Shown here: piece by piece, positions 53,775-63,378 of the stretch
Position numbering within the stretch: position 1 is the stretch's first letter
How the letters are laid out: the number at the start of each line of letters is the position of its first letter
Notes under the pieces: model-generated
What the model was told of the DNA's origin: nothing
Seen by the model: only the letters and a program-made list of their open reading frames with translations
Database searches by the model: none
Translations under genes and position numbers: made by a program
DNA from: Taishania sp.
Lineage (GTDB): Bacteria; Bacteroidota; Bacteroidia; Flavobacteriales_D; Crocinitomicaceae
Length of the DNA: 64,000 nt
Assembly (NCBI GenBank): GCA_030150045.1
Contig: JASLGM010000039.1
Coordinates: 124,001 to 188,000 of the forward strand
Direction: 5' to 3'

Positions 53775-55889
53775 TTACTCTAATGTGATGTTAAAATCTG
53801 AATCCAATAACAGCTTTCCTTGCCTATCTTCTGTTGCTCCGGGGAGCTTAAACCCTTTGATTACGCCTGTTTTTCCTTTTGTAACCAATTGGATCATTTG
53901 TGCGTCTGTTAATTTTTTGTCCATCAACACAAAAGGTATTTTAAACCCACATTGCTTAAAGTTCAAACAACCCACCGCAGTATTTCCACGTTTTAGTTTT
54001 GCTCCTTTACATTTAGGGCAATCCAAGGTTTCAATATCTACTTTTTCTACTTTTTTTCGTGGTGCCTTTGGTTTTTCTTCTACAACAGAATAGCGTTGTA
54101 CTAAATCATCAAAAAGCGATTGCCCAGAAGGTGTATTAAAAATCACTTCATCGGTCAAGGTACGCACCATTGCAAAGAGTTCTTGTTTAAAAACCTCCAA
54201 TTTGTACTCTCCTTTTTCAATCATGCGAAGCTTCTTCTCCCAGTCTCCGGTCAACTCTGCAGACTTCAAAATATCATTTTGAATCGTATCGATCAAAGCA
54301 ATTCCGGTTGGTGTTGCAATAATATTTTTCTTTCTCTTCTCAATATATTTACGCCTGAAAAGAGTTTCAATAATATTTGCTCGCGTAGATGGCCGTCCAA
54401 TACCATTGTCTTTCATTAACTCGCGCATTTCCTCATCTTCTACCTGTTTACCTGCCGTTTCCATTGCACGCAACAAGGTGGCCTCTGTGTAATATTTTGG
54501 TGGTGAAGTCTTTCCGTGATGCATAAAAGGAGCATGAGGTCCTGATTCACCCTCGGTAAACAAAGGCATCAACTTTTCTTCCTCCGCCTCTTTTTTTACT
54601 TTTTGATCGGCATAAACTTCACGCCAACCTGGTTCAATAATCTGCTTACCAGTAGCCTTAAACACCAATTGATCCACTTTACCTAATACTGTAGTATTGG
54701 AGACTTTACATTCAGGATAAAAAGCACTGATGAAACGACGAGTTACCAAATCATAGACACGCTGCTCTTCCGGAGAAATACCTGAAGGCTGAACTCCCGT
54801 AGGAATGATAGCGTGGTGATCCGTTACTTTCTTGTCGTCGAATACTTGTTTAGATTTAGGAATTGGCTGTCCCAACAAACGCTCCGTAAAACGGGAATAA
54901 TATTGCAAGCTCTTTAAAATCCCAGGGATTTTTGGGTGCAAATCTTCCGAAAGATAAGTAGTATCAACCCTAGGATAAGTCACTACCTTCTTTTCGTACA
55001 AACTTTGAATATGTTTAAGGGTTTCATCTGCTGAATACCCATACTTTTTATTTGCTTCTACCTGCAAAGAGGTCAAGTCGAACATTCGTGGATTACCTTC
55101 TTTACCATCTTTTTGCTCAAAATTGGTGATTTCAAATGGTTTGTCCAAAAGGTATTCCACTCCTTTGATGGCTTTATCTTCGGAACGTAAACGATCAATC
55201 TGACACAAGAATTCTGTTTCTCTATAGATCGTTTTCAGTTCCCAATATTCTTCTGATCGAAAAGCGTCTACTTCTTTATGGCGTTGAACAATCATAGCCA
55301 ACGTAGGTGTTTGCACACGACCAATTGAAAGGGTTGATTTTCGCCCTCCAAATTTCACAGTAAACAAACGTGTCGCATTCATACCCAGCATCCAATCACC
55401 GATCGCACGTGCACTACCAGCAGCATAAAGGTTATCGTATTGACTGCCTTCACGCAATTTTTCAAACCCTTCACGAATGGCTTCTTCGGTCAATGACGAA
55501 ATCCAAAGCCTTCGGATGGGAACTTTACACTTTGCTTTCAATAAAACCCAACGCTGAATCAATTCTCCTTCTTGCCCAGCATCCCCGCAATTGATAACCT
55601 CTGAACAATTTGCGACCAGACGTTCAATTGTTGCGAATTGTTTCTTTACCCCATTGTCTTCAATCACCTTGACTCCAAAGTTCTGTGGAATCATTGGTAA
55701 ATCTTCCAACCGCCAATACTTCCAAGATTCTTTATAGTCTTGTGGTTCTTTTAAGGTACACAGATGGCCAAAAGTCCAAGAAACCTGATATCCATTCCCC
55801 TCGTAGTAACCGTCAAATCGTTGTTTGGCGCCTAATACCTCGGCAATGTCCTTGGCTACAGAAGGTTTCTCAGCAATACACAGTTTCAT
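53775..55889 (-). CDS. topB: DNA topoisomerase III
   Basis: 704 aa type IA topoisomerase. Toprim: CIAEKPSVAKDIAEVLG at the N-terminus and CGDAGQEGELIQRW near residue 102, the form seen in the Bacteroidota branch instead of DPDREGE. SIGRVQTPTLAMI lies near residue 188, and the catalytic Tyr is in VVTYPRVDTTYLSED near residue 308. A C-terminal zinc-finger-like region (CPKCKGAKLKRGNTAVGCLNFKQCGF) binds DNA. Typical length. It precedes a small membrane-protein gene on its 5' side, same strand. Confidence 0.93.
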   Translation of the reverse strand: MKLCIAEKPSVAKDIAEVLGAKQRFDGYYEGNGYQVSWTFGHLCTLKEPQDYKESWKYWRLEDLPMIPQNFGVKVIEDNGVKKQFATIERLVANCSEVINCGDAGQEGELIQRWVLLKAKCKVPIRRLWISSLTEEAIREGFEKLREGSQYDNLYAAGSARAIGDWMLGMNATRLFTVKFGGRKSTLSIGRVQTPTLAMIVQRHKEVDAFRSEEYWELKTIYRETEFLCQIDRLRSEDKAIKGVEYLLDKPFEITNFEQKDGKEGNPRMFDLTSLQVEANKKYGYSADETLKHIQSLYEKKVVTYPRVDTTYLSEDLHPKIPGILKSLQYYSRFTERLLGQPIPKSKQVFDDKKVTDHHAIIPTGVQPSGISPEEQRVYDLVTRRFISAFYPECKVSNTTVLGKVDQLVFKATGKQIIEPGWREVYADQKVKKEAEEEKLMPLFTEGESGPHAPFMHHGKTSPPKYYTEATLLRAMETAGKQVEDEEMRELMKDNGIGRPSTRANIIETLFRRKYIEKRKKNIIATPTGIALIDTIQNDILKSAELTGDWEKKLRMIEKGEYKLEVFKQELFAMVRTLTDEVIFNTPSGQSLFDDLVQRYSVVEEKPKAPRKKVEKVDIETLDCPKCKGAKLKRGNTAVGCLNFKQCGFKIPFVLMDKKLTDAQMIQLVTKGKTGVIKGFKLPGATEDRQGKLLLDSDFNITLE

Positions 55890-55904
55890 GAATAAGGTGG
55901 TCTT

Positions 55905-56210
55905 TTACTTTTTCTTTAATGCTTGTAAATATAAACGATACGTAATAATGGATGGAATTCCAATCAAAATACAAATCGCTAATGCCCAACCTGTTTTGGT
56001 GAAGTAAAAAGCAGATACATTATCTAAATCACCCTCATTTAAACCCATCCCAAAGAAATAAGAAAGACTTAAGGGTGCCTCAATCTGCATGGATGTTCCA
56101 CCTACATTAGTTACAATAACTCCTGGGAAAAAGTTAATTGGAAAGAGGCTCAGTGGAATACAAATAAGTAAAAAACTGACAAGAAAAATGAGTATGTATT
56201 TACTTTTCAT
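55905..56210 (-). CDS. Small two-helix membrane protein, unknown
   Basis: 101 aa with hydrophobic segments at residues 4-28 and 72-92 and a short loop (VTNVGGTSMQIEAPLSL) between. A positive C-terminal end (LQALKKK) suggests cytosolic termini. No family recognised. It lies 15 nt upstream of topB and may share its transcript. Confidence 0.55.
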   Translation of the reverse strand: MKSKYILIFLVSFLLICIPLSLFPINFFPGVIVTNVGGTSMQIEAPLSLSYFFGMGLNEGDLDNVSAFYFTKTGWALAICILIGIPSIITYRLYLQALKKK

Positions 56211-56294
56211 GGTTTACAATTGGTCTGTGAAATTAGCGATAAAAAGGCGATTGATAACCAATAAAACTATAAATTTAGCGTATTAAGTCTTGAG

Positions 56295-57842
56295 ATGAAT
56301 CTGTATTCGAATAAACAAAAGTGGAAAATTGGATTGCTTGGCGTAGCGATATTACTCATCGGTGCTTCCTTATATGTGTCCAATAGAATTGTGCAGCAAG
56401 TAGCCCAACAAGAGAGTCAACGTGCCAAACAATGGGCCGAAGCCATTCGCAAAAAAGTAGAGCTAATTGACTTAACAACAGAAACATTCACCAAATTAAG
56501 GGAAAGGGAAAAAGAAAAAATTCAATTGTGGATTGAAGCTTCAAAAGAGATCGCTGAACAAAGTTCTTTTCTCAGCATTCCTGATTTCCCGATGCGAATC
56601 GTAAAACGAAACACAGACATTCCTGTGATTTTGTTGGATAGTAAAAATAATATTTCAGGACATAGAAACATCGATTTTGAACCGCAAGATTTAGCATTAG
56701 AAGGTGAAAAAATATCAGATCAACAATTAAACAACCGCTTTGATGATTCCTTAAAAATACTAGCGACCATTTGGCAAAATAAAAACCCAAAATTTACGGT
56801 CGAAGTTTACAAAGGTCTTTTTATGACCTATGTGTACAACGATTCAAAGGAAATTATTCGCCTAGAAAAAGACCGTGACAGCCTCTTACACTCGTTCAAC
56901 CAAGAATTAATTGAAAACGAAGGTTTAATTCCCGTATTACTTATAAATAAAGACGACCGTTCCATTATTGGAACCAATCTATCGAAAGAAAAACTTAATG
57001 AAAAATCGTTACCAACCTTGGTTCGCGAATTATCGGTAGCCAACGATTCCTTGGTGATTCAATTTAAAGATGAATCTGCAAACGTACTTTATTTCGACCG
57101 CTCCGACGCATTAAAACAACTTAATTATTTCCCTTACATTCAATTTATTATCATCGGAATGTTCGTGTTCATTGCCTATATTTTATTCTCTACATTCCGG
57201 AAAGCCGAGCAAAATCAAGTATGGGCGGGAATGGCAAAGGAAACCGCACACCAATTAGGAACACCACTTTCATCCTTAATGGCATGGAATCAATTACTCG
57301 AAGGAATGGACGTTGACCCTATGATTGTTAAAGAAATCGGAAAGGACATTCAGCGCTTGGAAATTGTCACAGATCGATTCTCTAAAATTGGAAGCATTCC
57401 AAAAATGGAGGCTTTATCTTTGTCCGATACGACACAAGAGATCATCAATTATTTACAACCCCGCACGCCCAAACAAATCGTCATTACCTCATCCATTGAG
57501 CCAAATATTATCGCAATTCATTCCTCTTCGCTGATCACTTGGGTACTTGAAAACATCACCAAAAATGCCATGGACGCCATGGAAGGTAAGGGAAAGTTGG
57601 ACATTCAATTGACAGCCACGAATAATTGGGCACAAATTCTTGTACAAGACACTGGAAAAGGAATGACCCAAAAGCAAATTCGCAATATATTTAAACCCGG
57701 TTTTACGACCAAAAAACGAGGCTGGGGATTAGGATTATCGCTTTCTAAACGGATTGTGGAGGAATATCATAACGGAAAAATCTCAGTCTTAGAATCAAAA
57801 GTTGGGCAAGGAACAGTATTTAAGATCGAATTACCGCTTTAA
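56295..57842 (+). CDS. Orphan sensor histidine kinase
   Basis: 515 aa. Transmembrane helices at about residues 12-30 and 278-298 enclose a roughly 245-residue sensor domain with an initial helical stretch (QQVAQQESQRAKQWAEAIRK). The H box is unusual in wording: GMAKETAHQLGTPLSSLMAW near residue 320. HATPase motifs follow: WVLENITKNAMDAM, VQDTGKGM, and KKRGWGLGLSLSKRIVEEYH. It belongs to the HAMP-less Bacteroidota kinase group with HQLGTPLSSL. No response regulator is adjacent; the nearest are over 29 kb away. Confidence 0.88.
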   Translation: MNLYSNKQKWKIGLLGVAILLIGASLYVSNRIVQQVAQQESQRAKQWAEAIRKKVELIDLTTETFTKLREREKEKIQLWIEASKEIAEQSSFLSIPDFPMRIVKRNTDIPVILLDSKNNISGHRNIDFEPQDLALEGEKISDQQLNNRFDDSLKILATIWQNKNPKFTVEVYKGLFMTYVYNDSKEIIRLEKDRDSLLHSFNQELIENEGLIPVLLINKDDRSIIGTNLSKEKLNEKSLPTLVRELSVANDSLVIQFKDESANVLYFDRSDALKQLNYFPYIQFIIIGMFVFIAYILFSTFRKAEQNQVWAGMAKETAHQLGTPLSSLMAWNQLLEGMDVDPMIVKEIGKDIQRLEIVTDRFSKIGSIPKMEALSLSDTTQEIINYLQPRTPKQIVITSSIEPNIIAIHSSSLITWVLENITKNAMDAMEGKGKLDIQLTATNNWAQILVQDTGKGMTQKQIRNIFKPGFTTKKRGWGLGLSLSKRIVEEYHNGKISVLESKVGQGTVFKIELPL

Positions 57843-57882
57843 TTTAGTTTTCTTGAAACAAGGGAAAGAAAAAATTTATCTT

Positions 57883-58233
57883 TTGGCAGCTTTAACGGTC
57901 TACGTGCTTTAGTAAAGTTGTGTAAACGTGTTCACTTGCTGCTTGCCACGTGCTTCCTTCGGTTGCAGTGGCAACCTAGCGTTCACAACGTCTACCCTTC
58001 CTTTAGCTATCGCGCTCTGCCCTAGCTGTAAGATCGGTGTTTACAAACATCATCTAGGCTAATATCAATATGCACATATTCAGATAAAGCCAGATTTGTT
58101 CACGGATATATCTGATTGAAAACAGATTCCCGCGCTAAGGATAGCAGTGGATAGCTCGCTCAACCGAATGGATGAGCGACTATGAACGAATAGCCTGGTT
58201 TTTCTTCCGCAGGGAGAAAAAAGTGCCCAAAAA
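57883..58233 (+). repeat. Full two-module repeat, copy A6/B6
   Basis: Module A (57883-58032): TTGGCAGCTTTAACGG, GTGCTTTAGTAAA, perfect inner stem TTGCCAC/GTGGCAA around CTTCCTTCGGTTGC, outer stem GTAAACGT/ACGTCTAC (one mismatch), end TTTAGCTATCG...CCCTAGCTG. Module B (58132-58233): GCGCTAAGGATA, GTGGATAGC, hairpin 1 TCGCTCA/TGAGCGA, GAATAGCCTGG, hairpin 2 TTTTTCTTCC/GGGAGAAAAA, AGTGCCCAAAA. The closing pairs are GCGCT/AGTGC where copies 4 and 5 have GCGTT/AACGC, a compensated change. Shares an AATATGC-CATATTCAGATA string with copy 5 between the modules. Confidence 0.92.
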
Positions 58234-58269
58234 ATGCTTGAAATATAGGTGCTTTTCTTTGTACGGAAT

Positions 58270-59541
58270 TTAACGCATAATGGCCTGACTAAATGAAATC
58301 ATAAGCGAAATCAAGGCTTCAGCTTTGTCGAAACTCAATTCGTTGTATGTGTCAAAAATGTCGTGATAGTGCGAATTATGTCCTTCGGTGTATATGAAAA
58401 AACTCTTCACTCCCGCCTCCGTAAAGAAGTAATGATCGGAGTTCGCTGCTTTTCCTCGCGCTTTGACCAAGGGCAAAAAATCCCCCTCCTTATTCAAGTT
58501 TTTCAACAAATCAAATGCTTCGGTAAACACACTCCCATTGACCACCGTAATGCCTTTTTCGCCGCTTCCAAAAATATCTACGTTCAACAAAAAATCCATT
58601 TTTTTGAGTGGAAAAATCGGATTTTTCACAAAATATTCAGAGCCTAAAAGTCCGGCTTCTTCTCCTGCAAAAGCGATCAACAAAACATTGAAATCTGCTG
58701 GGTTTTCCTTGAAATATTTCCCTAATGCCAACAGAGCAGCCGTTCCACTTGCGTTGTCATTTGCTCCAGGAAAATAAACCTTTTTCCCGATAGAGCCCAA
58801 ATGATCGTAATGGGCAGTAAACACAAAGGTTTTTTTACTTTTTTTCTTCGCTGGAAGATAGGCAACGACATTTTGTGTGTTGTGTTTTGGCTTAAAAACG
58901 GGGCTAACTTCTAGATGCAGATCTTTGGTGAAAACAACATTTTCTTTGACGCGAACGATCGGGAACTTCAGTTGATTGCTAGCCACAGACCAATTCCATT
59001 TGCTATCGTCTTGTATGAAAACGCAGGAATAATTGGCTAATTCTTTACTCAATTGCTCCAGAACGGCCTTGTCCTTTTTTTGCAGTTCCGTGTACTTCGT
59101 TTTGAATAAGAAAGCGTTGAATGTTTTGCTTTGCAACACTTCTTTTACTTGTTCCATAATTGGGTCCCATTCTTGTCCAGGCACAATTTCCACTTCAAAA
59201 ACGTGAAGTTTTCCTTTGAAAGATCCAGATTCAGGCTCCATCAAAAAGTCGATACCCACTTTATATTCTAAGCCCTGATCTTGAAGAATAACTTCGTTCG
59301 GAAAAGTATTTACGGGAAAAGAAAACGATTGATAGTAGTTCTTTTTCAAAGGTTGGATACCTTCTTTTTTCCATTCTTTACGAATGAAATCTGCTGCGAG
59401 GGAATCTCCTCCAAAAGTATAACCTCGACCTGCAAATTCTTCAGAGGTCAAAATCTTTGTTGCTTTTCGTATATATTCGATTTGCCCATTTCCCGTAAAG
59501 GAAACAAATAAGAGTAGTAGAAGGAAATAAGGTTTATGCAT
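58270..59541 (-). CDS. M28-family zinc aminopeptidase, secreted
   Basis: 423 aa from the ATG at 59541, which opens a signal peptide (HKPYFLLLLLFVSFTGNGQ); an upstream ATG at 59613 lies within the preceding gene. Co-catalytic zinc ligands of the M28 family are seen: His in FTAHYDHLGS near residue 245, Asp in ANDNASGTAALLAL near residue 258, Glu pair in AFAGEEAGLLGSEYF near residue 291, Asp in NVDIFGSGEK near residue 316 and His in GHNSHYHDIFDTYNE near residue 395. It degrades peptides in the periplasm or outside. Its start overlaps the upstream gene by 8 nt. Confidence 0.88.
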   Translation of the reverse strand: MHKPYFLLLLLFVSFTGNGQIEYIRKATKILTSEEFAGRGYTFGGDSLAADFIRKEWKKEGIQPLKKNYYQSFSFPVNTFPNEVILQDQGLEYKVGIDFLMEPESGSFKGKLHVFEVEIVPGQEWDPIMEQVKEVLQSKTFNAFLFKTKYTELQKKDKAVLEQLSKELANYSCVFIQDDSKWNWSVASNQLKFPIVRVKENVVFTKDLHLEVSPVFKPKHNTQNVVAYLPAKKKSKKTFVFTAHYDHLGSIGKKVYFPGANDNASGTAALLALGKYFKENPADFNVLLIAFAGEEAGLLGSEYFVKNPIFPLKKMDFLLNVDIFGSGEKGITVVNGSVFTEAFDLLKNLNKEGDFLPLVKARGKAANSDHYFFTEAGVKSFFIYTEGHNSHYHDIFDTYNELSFDKAEALISLMISFSQAIMR

Positions 59542-60358
59542 AGCGTCTACAAAGTTTTTGCATGAATTCGGTAACAGTTGAACTATCGATATCCCACAGA
59601 TGATTATTTGCATAATCCATGATTAATGGGGAAACGGCGTGCAAGTCTGATTTATTGTCCAATGCTTTGATTGCGTCAGAGAAGGAATCACTTGATCCAC
59701 CAAACAGTTCATTGATGTATAACAGGCGTTCGTTCAAACCAAAAGATCCGATTAATGTCTCCAATGGCGTCACTCCAAATTGCTTGCTTAACTCGGTGTT
59801 TACTTCTAATAATTTTGTGTTAAATGCAGAAACTACTTGTTCTTGATAGCTTTCTCTTACTACGGGCTGCACGTCTTCAAAAACAGTTGGTTCTTCTACA
59901 AAATACTCTTCTTCGATGGGAGCGATTATTTCTTCTTCCTGTTGGTACGTATTTTCTTGTTCATACGTTTCTTCAACAATTGGCATTTGTGGAACTTCTT
60001 CCTTTACTGTACGTGTTTCTTCCACTGCGAAAGCACTTCCAAAAAGATCAAATTCAATTTCAGCTTCTTCTTGTTTTTCCTCAACTACCATTTCTTGAAC
60101 GGGCGTTTGCTTTGGTGTTTCTACGTAAGTTACGGGTTCTTGAACTGGTGTTATATCTTCTTCAACAGGCGCAGTAGCTTCCACTCTTCCAGGAACAATT
60201 GCCTCTAAAGCTTTGTACTTTAGGATAACAGTTCGCTCATATAATTCTCGAATCAATGCCAAATGACTTTCCATCTCTTCGATGTCCATTTCACCCTGCT
60301 GCAAACGATTTACATTTTTTTTAATCGTCTCAATCAATTCATTTAAAGCTAAATACAT
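59534..60358 (-). CDS. Acidic linker protein with conserved Bacteroidota C-terminal domain, unknown
   Basis: 274 aa in three parts: a helical N-terminus (1-55: LNELIETIKKNVNRLQQGEM, LALIRELYERTVILKYK), a very acidic Glu/Val/Pro-rich disordered linker (60-175), and a C-terminal domain (about 180-274: LEVNTELSKQFGVTPLETLI, FGLNERLLYINELFGG). I recall the pattern from Bacteroidota hypothetical proteins but no function. No signal peptide, so cytosolic. Co-transcribed with the M28 peptidase. Confidence 0.65.
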   Translation of the reverse strand: MYLALNELIETIKKNVNRLQQGEMDIEEMESHLALIRELYERTVILKYKALEAIVPGRVEATAPVEEDITPVQEPVTYVETPKQTPVQEMVVEEKQEEAEIEFDLFGSAFAVEETRTVKEEVPQMPIVEETYEQENTYQQEEEIIAPIEEEYFVEEPTVFEDVQPVVRESYQEQVVSAFNTKLLEVNTELSKQFGVTPLETLIGSFGLNERLLYINELFGGSSDSFSDAIKALDNKSDLHAVSPLIMDYANNHLWDIDSSTVTEFMQKLCRRYA

Positions 60359-60521
60359 TATCCTTTTATTTTATTGTTCGTTTCTTTACAAATGTGTTTT
60401 TCAATTCGTATAAAAATACCGAATTTTACATGTAGTAAAAGTACAATGTTTCCTGCTTAGTAAACAAAAAGGTACTTATATTTATTGTAATAGATTTGTT
60501 AATAACTGAACAAGATTAAAG

Positions 60522-61097
60522 ATGTTTTTGGAGCAATTCCCGGAGAGCGGGCAAAAAATGGGTTGGATAGAAGTGATTTGTGGATCCATGTTTTCGGGAA
60601 AAACGGAAGAATTAATCCGCCGATTAAAACGAGCTGAATTTGCAAATCAAAAGATCATTTTATTTAAACCAAAAATTGATGACCGTTACAGCGAAGAGCT
60701 AGTGGTGAGTCACAAAGGTTCCAACTTCAATGCTGTTGTCATTGAAAAAGCAACTGATATTCGCGCATACATTACTTCTCAAAATGTAGTTGCTATTGAT
60801 GAAGCACAATTTTTTGACCCTGCAATTGTAGACATTTGTAACGAACTGGCAGACAATGGAGCGCGTGTAATCTTAGCTGGTTTAGACATGGATTTTCAAG
60901 GAAAACCTTTTGGTCCAATGCCAAATCTACTTGCAATTGCAGAATACATCACAAAAGTACACGCAATCTGTGTAGAATGTGGTAACTTAGCACAGAATTC
61001 ACACCGAACCGTACGTGGAAACGAACAAGTTATGGTTGGAGCCGTTGAAAAATACAAACCACTTTGTCGTTCTTGTTTCAATAAAGCACACTTTTGA
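60522..61097 (+). CDS. tdk: Thymidine kinase
   Basis: 191 aa type II thymidine kinase that salvages thymidine. P-loop GSMFSGKTEELIRRL near residue 22; lid/thymidine site VAIDEAQFF near residue 90; zinc site of four Cys as CVECG near residue 151 and CRSC near residue 185. A -7-like TAGATTTG at 60491-60498 lies 24 nt before the ATG. The stop overlaps the TTG start of murF-alr. Confidence 0.95.
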   Translation: MFLEQFPESGQKMGWIEVICGSMFSGKTEELIRRLKRAEFANQKIILFKPKIDDRYSEELVVSHKGSNFNAVVIEKATDIRAYITSQNVVAIDEAQFFDPAIVDICNELADNGARVILAGLDMDFQGKPFGPMPNLLAIAEYITKVHAICVECGNLAQNSHRTVRGNEQVMVGAVEKYKPLCRSCFNKAHF

Positions 61098-63373
61098 ATC
61101 AATCATTAAACATAGAGAAAATCAGGGAACTGATTGCATGCACATCGCATATAGGAGATATTAATTCTCCCCAAATCATTCATCAATTTTATACCGATAC
61201 ACGAAAAATAAGAACCTCAAAAGGAACATTGTTTGTGGCCTTAAAAGGAATGCAAGAAAAAGGGGATAAATTTGTTCCTACAGCCTATGATTTAGGAATC
61301 CGTTTTTTCATTGTCTCCGAACAACCCACTGACACTTTTCCAGAAGCTGTTTTCCTTTTGGTAGAAGATACGTTTACAGCTTTGGCAGAACTTGCAAAAT
61401 GGAAAAGAAATCAGTTTCAAGGTAAACTCGTTGCGATTTCAGGCAGGATTGGAAAAACAACAGTCAAAGAATGGATGTACCATTTGCTAACTCCTGAACT
61501 AACAGTAACTCGAAGTCCTAAAAGCTATAATTCTCAATTGGGTGTCATCACTTCTATTTTGGAAATGAAACTTGATGCAAAGATTGCCTTAATAGAAATA
61601 AAGCCACATAAAGAACTCGATCCGAAATTTATTAACCGCATTATTCAACCGAATATCGCTGTTTTAACAAGTTCTGACGGTCTTTCCTACTTTTTTCCGG
61701 ATTCCTATTATGAAACTCTTTTTCAAGGAGCTTCTTTGCTTTTACATGTTTCATCAACGCGCAGCTTCACACATTTTGCCGGAGAGAAAATAAAAGTATC
61801 TGCCTTATCCAGTGAATTGTATCCAAGAGAAAATGCGACAGATGCTCAATTACTAAATGCCAACCTCTCACTTCATTGCGCCTATGCGCTATCGGTAAAA
61901 AAAGAAACCTTGGAAAAGAAATTATCCAATTTACCGGACTTAGCCTTGCGCATGGATACATTTGAAGGCATTCAAGATAACTTTATTATTAATGACCTTT
62001 ACAACTTAGATGAAGAGGCACTGAAAAACGCCTTGGAATTTCAAAAAACCATTGCGAAAAACAAGAAACGTGTGGTTATTCTGAACACAGAGGCATTGGC
62101 AGAAGAAACCTTACTTCTATTCAGAAATGTTATCTCTTCGTTTGCTGTAGATCAAATTATTGAAGTGCCAACAGCTGAAATTCATATTGATGAAATTAGA
62201 GATGCTGTTATTTTATTGAAAGGTAAAAAAAGTGCGTTGTTCAATCGTTTGATTAACCAATTAAAGTTAAAAAAACATTTAACGCATGTCCGCATCGATT
62301 TAAAAGCGCTTCGAAGAAATATTGTAGCCCATAAAAAATATGTGCCGGCAACGACGAAGATGTTGTTAATGATAAAAGCGAGTGGTTACGGCTCGGAAAT
62401 TGACAAAATGGTACATTCTACACAAAGCTTCGGTATCGATTATTACGGCGTTGCTTTTGTTGACGAAGGTATTGCAATTCGAAAAACAGGATGCAAGTTA
62501 CCCGTAATGATCATGAACGTCGAAGAAGGGAATTACCAAGCGTGTATAGAATGGAAGTTAGAACCTGCTATATACGATTTTCAACAACTCGATGATTTTA
62601 TATCTGAATGCATATATCAAGGAGTTGAGAATTATCCCATACATATAAAATTAGACACCGGAATGAAACGGTTGGGTTTTGAAGCGCATCAAATTCCCCA
62701 ATTGATTGAATCCTTAAAAGCACAACCTGAAATCCGTGTGAAAAGTGTTTATTCTCACCTTGCAGAAGCAGAGAATTCATTCGACCGAAGATTCAGTGAA
62801 ATGCAAATTTTACAATTCAAGAAATCCGTAAATAAATTAGCGGCTGAACTAAATGACGATTTTGATACCCACATACAAAACACTTCTGGCATCGTTCAAT
62901 TTGGAGATATAGGATGCTCCATGATCAGATTGGGAATTGGTATGTACGGCATCGCTAACGTAGCTAAAATAAAACCAATGTTAGAACCTGTGCTTTCATG
63001 GCACTCAGCTATTTGTCAGATAAAAACAGTAGAAAAAGGTCAGACAATTGGTTATAATAGAACATTTATTGCAAATGAACGACTTCATATCGCAACAATT
63101 CCAGTTGGATATGCAGATGGCCTTCGACGTTCCCTAAGCAATGGAGTTGGTTCATTGTTTGTCAACGGAGTAGCTTGTCCAATTGTTGGTCGCATCAACA
63201 TGGACATGGTTATGATCGACATCACCAAAGCAAATGCTAAACTTGGTGATGAAGTAGAAATAATTGGTCCACATCAATCAGTAGAAACCCTTGCCAAACA
63301 GATGGATACTATTCCCTACGAAGTAATGACATCGATTGCTCCGAGAGTACATCGTTTATACGTTGAAAAATAA
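61094..63373 (+). CDS. Fused MurF-like / alanine racemase
   Basis: 759 aa, starting at TTG (61094-61096) inside the tdk stop. The N-terminal half (1-385) is MurF-like but altered: the P-loop reads ISGRIGKTTVKEW, the usual EAGIS-PGEM segment reads IEIKPHKELD, the NIG-AH string reads SSDGLSY, and the DSYNANP-type segment reads NDLYNLDE. The C-terminal half (390-759) is an intact alanine racemase: PLP-lysine in MLLMIKASGYGS near residue 428, IHIKLDTGMKRLGF near 515, IGYNRTF near 650, IPVGYADG near 670. The racemase clearly supplies D-alanine; MurF activity is doubtful. Confidence 0.88.
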   Translation: MNQSLNIEKIRELIACTSHIGDINSPQIIHQFYTDTRKIRTSKGTLFVALKGMQEKGDKFVPTAYDLGIRFFIVSEQPTDTFPEAVFLLVEDTFTALAELAKWKRNQFQGKLVAISGRIGKTTVKEWMYHLLTPELTVTRSPKSYNSQLGVITSILEMKLDAKIALIEIKPHKELDPKFINRIIQPNIAVLTSSDGLSYFFPDSYYETLFQGASLLLHVSSTRSFTHFAGEKIKVSALSSELYPRENATDAQLLNANLSLHCAYALSVKKETLEKKLSNLPDLALRMDTFEGIQDNFIINDLYNLDEEALKNALEFQKTIAKNKKRVVILNTEALAEETLLLFRNVISSFAVDQIIEVPTAEIHIDEIRDAVILLKGKKSALFNRLINQLKLKKHLTHVRIDLKALRRNIVAHKKYVPATTKMLLMIKASGYGSEIDKMVHSTQSFGIDYYGVAFVDEGIAIRKTGCKLPVMIMNVEEGNYQACIEWKLEPAIYDFQQLDDFISECIYQGVENYPIHIKLDTGMKRLGFEAHQIPQLIESLKAQPEIRVKSVYSHLAEAENSFDRRFSEMQILQFKKSVNKLAAELNDDFDTHIQNTSGIVQFGDIGCSMIRLGIGMYGIANVAKIKPMLEPVLSWHSAICQIKTVEKGQTIGYNRTFIANERLHIATIPVGYADGLRRSLSNGVGSLFVNGVACPIVGRINMDMVMIDITKANAKLGDEVEIIGPHQSVETLAKQMDTIPYEVMTSIAPRVHRLYVEK

Positions 63374-63378
63374 TTATA

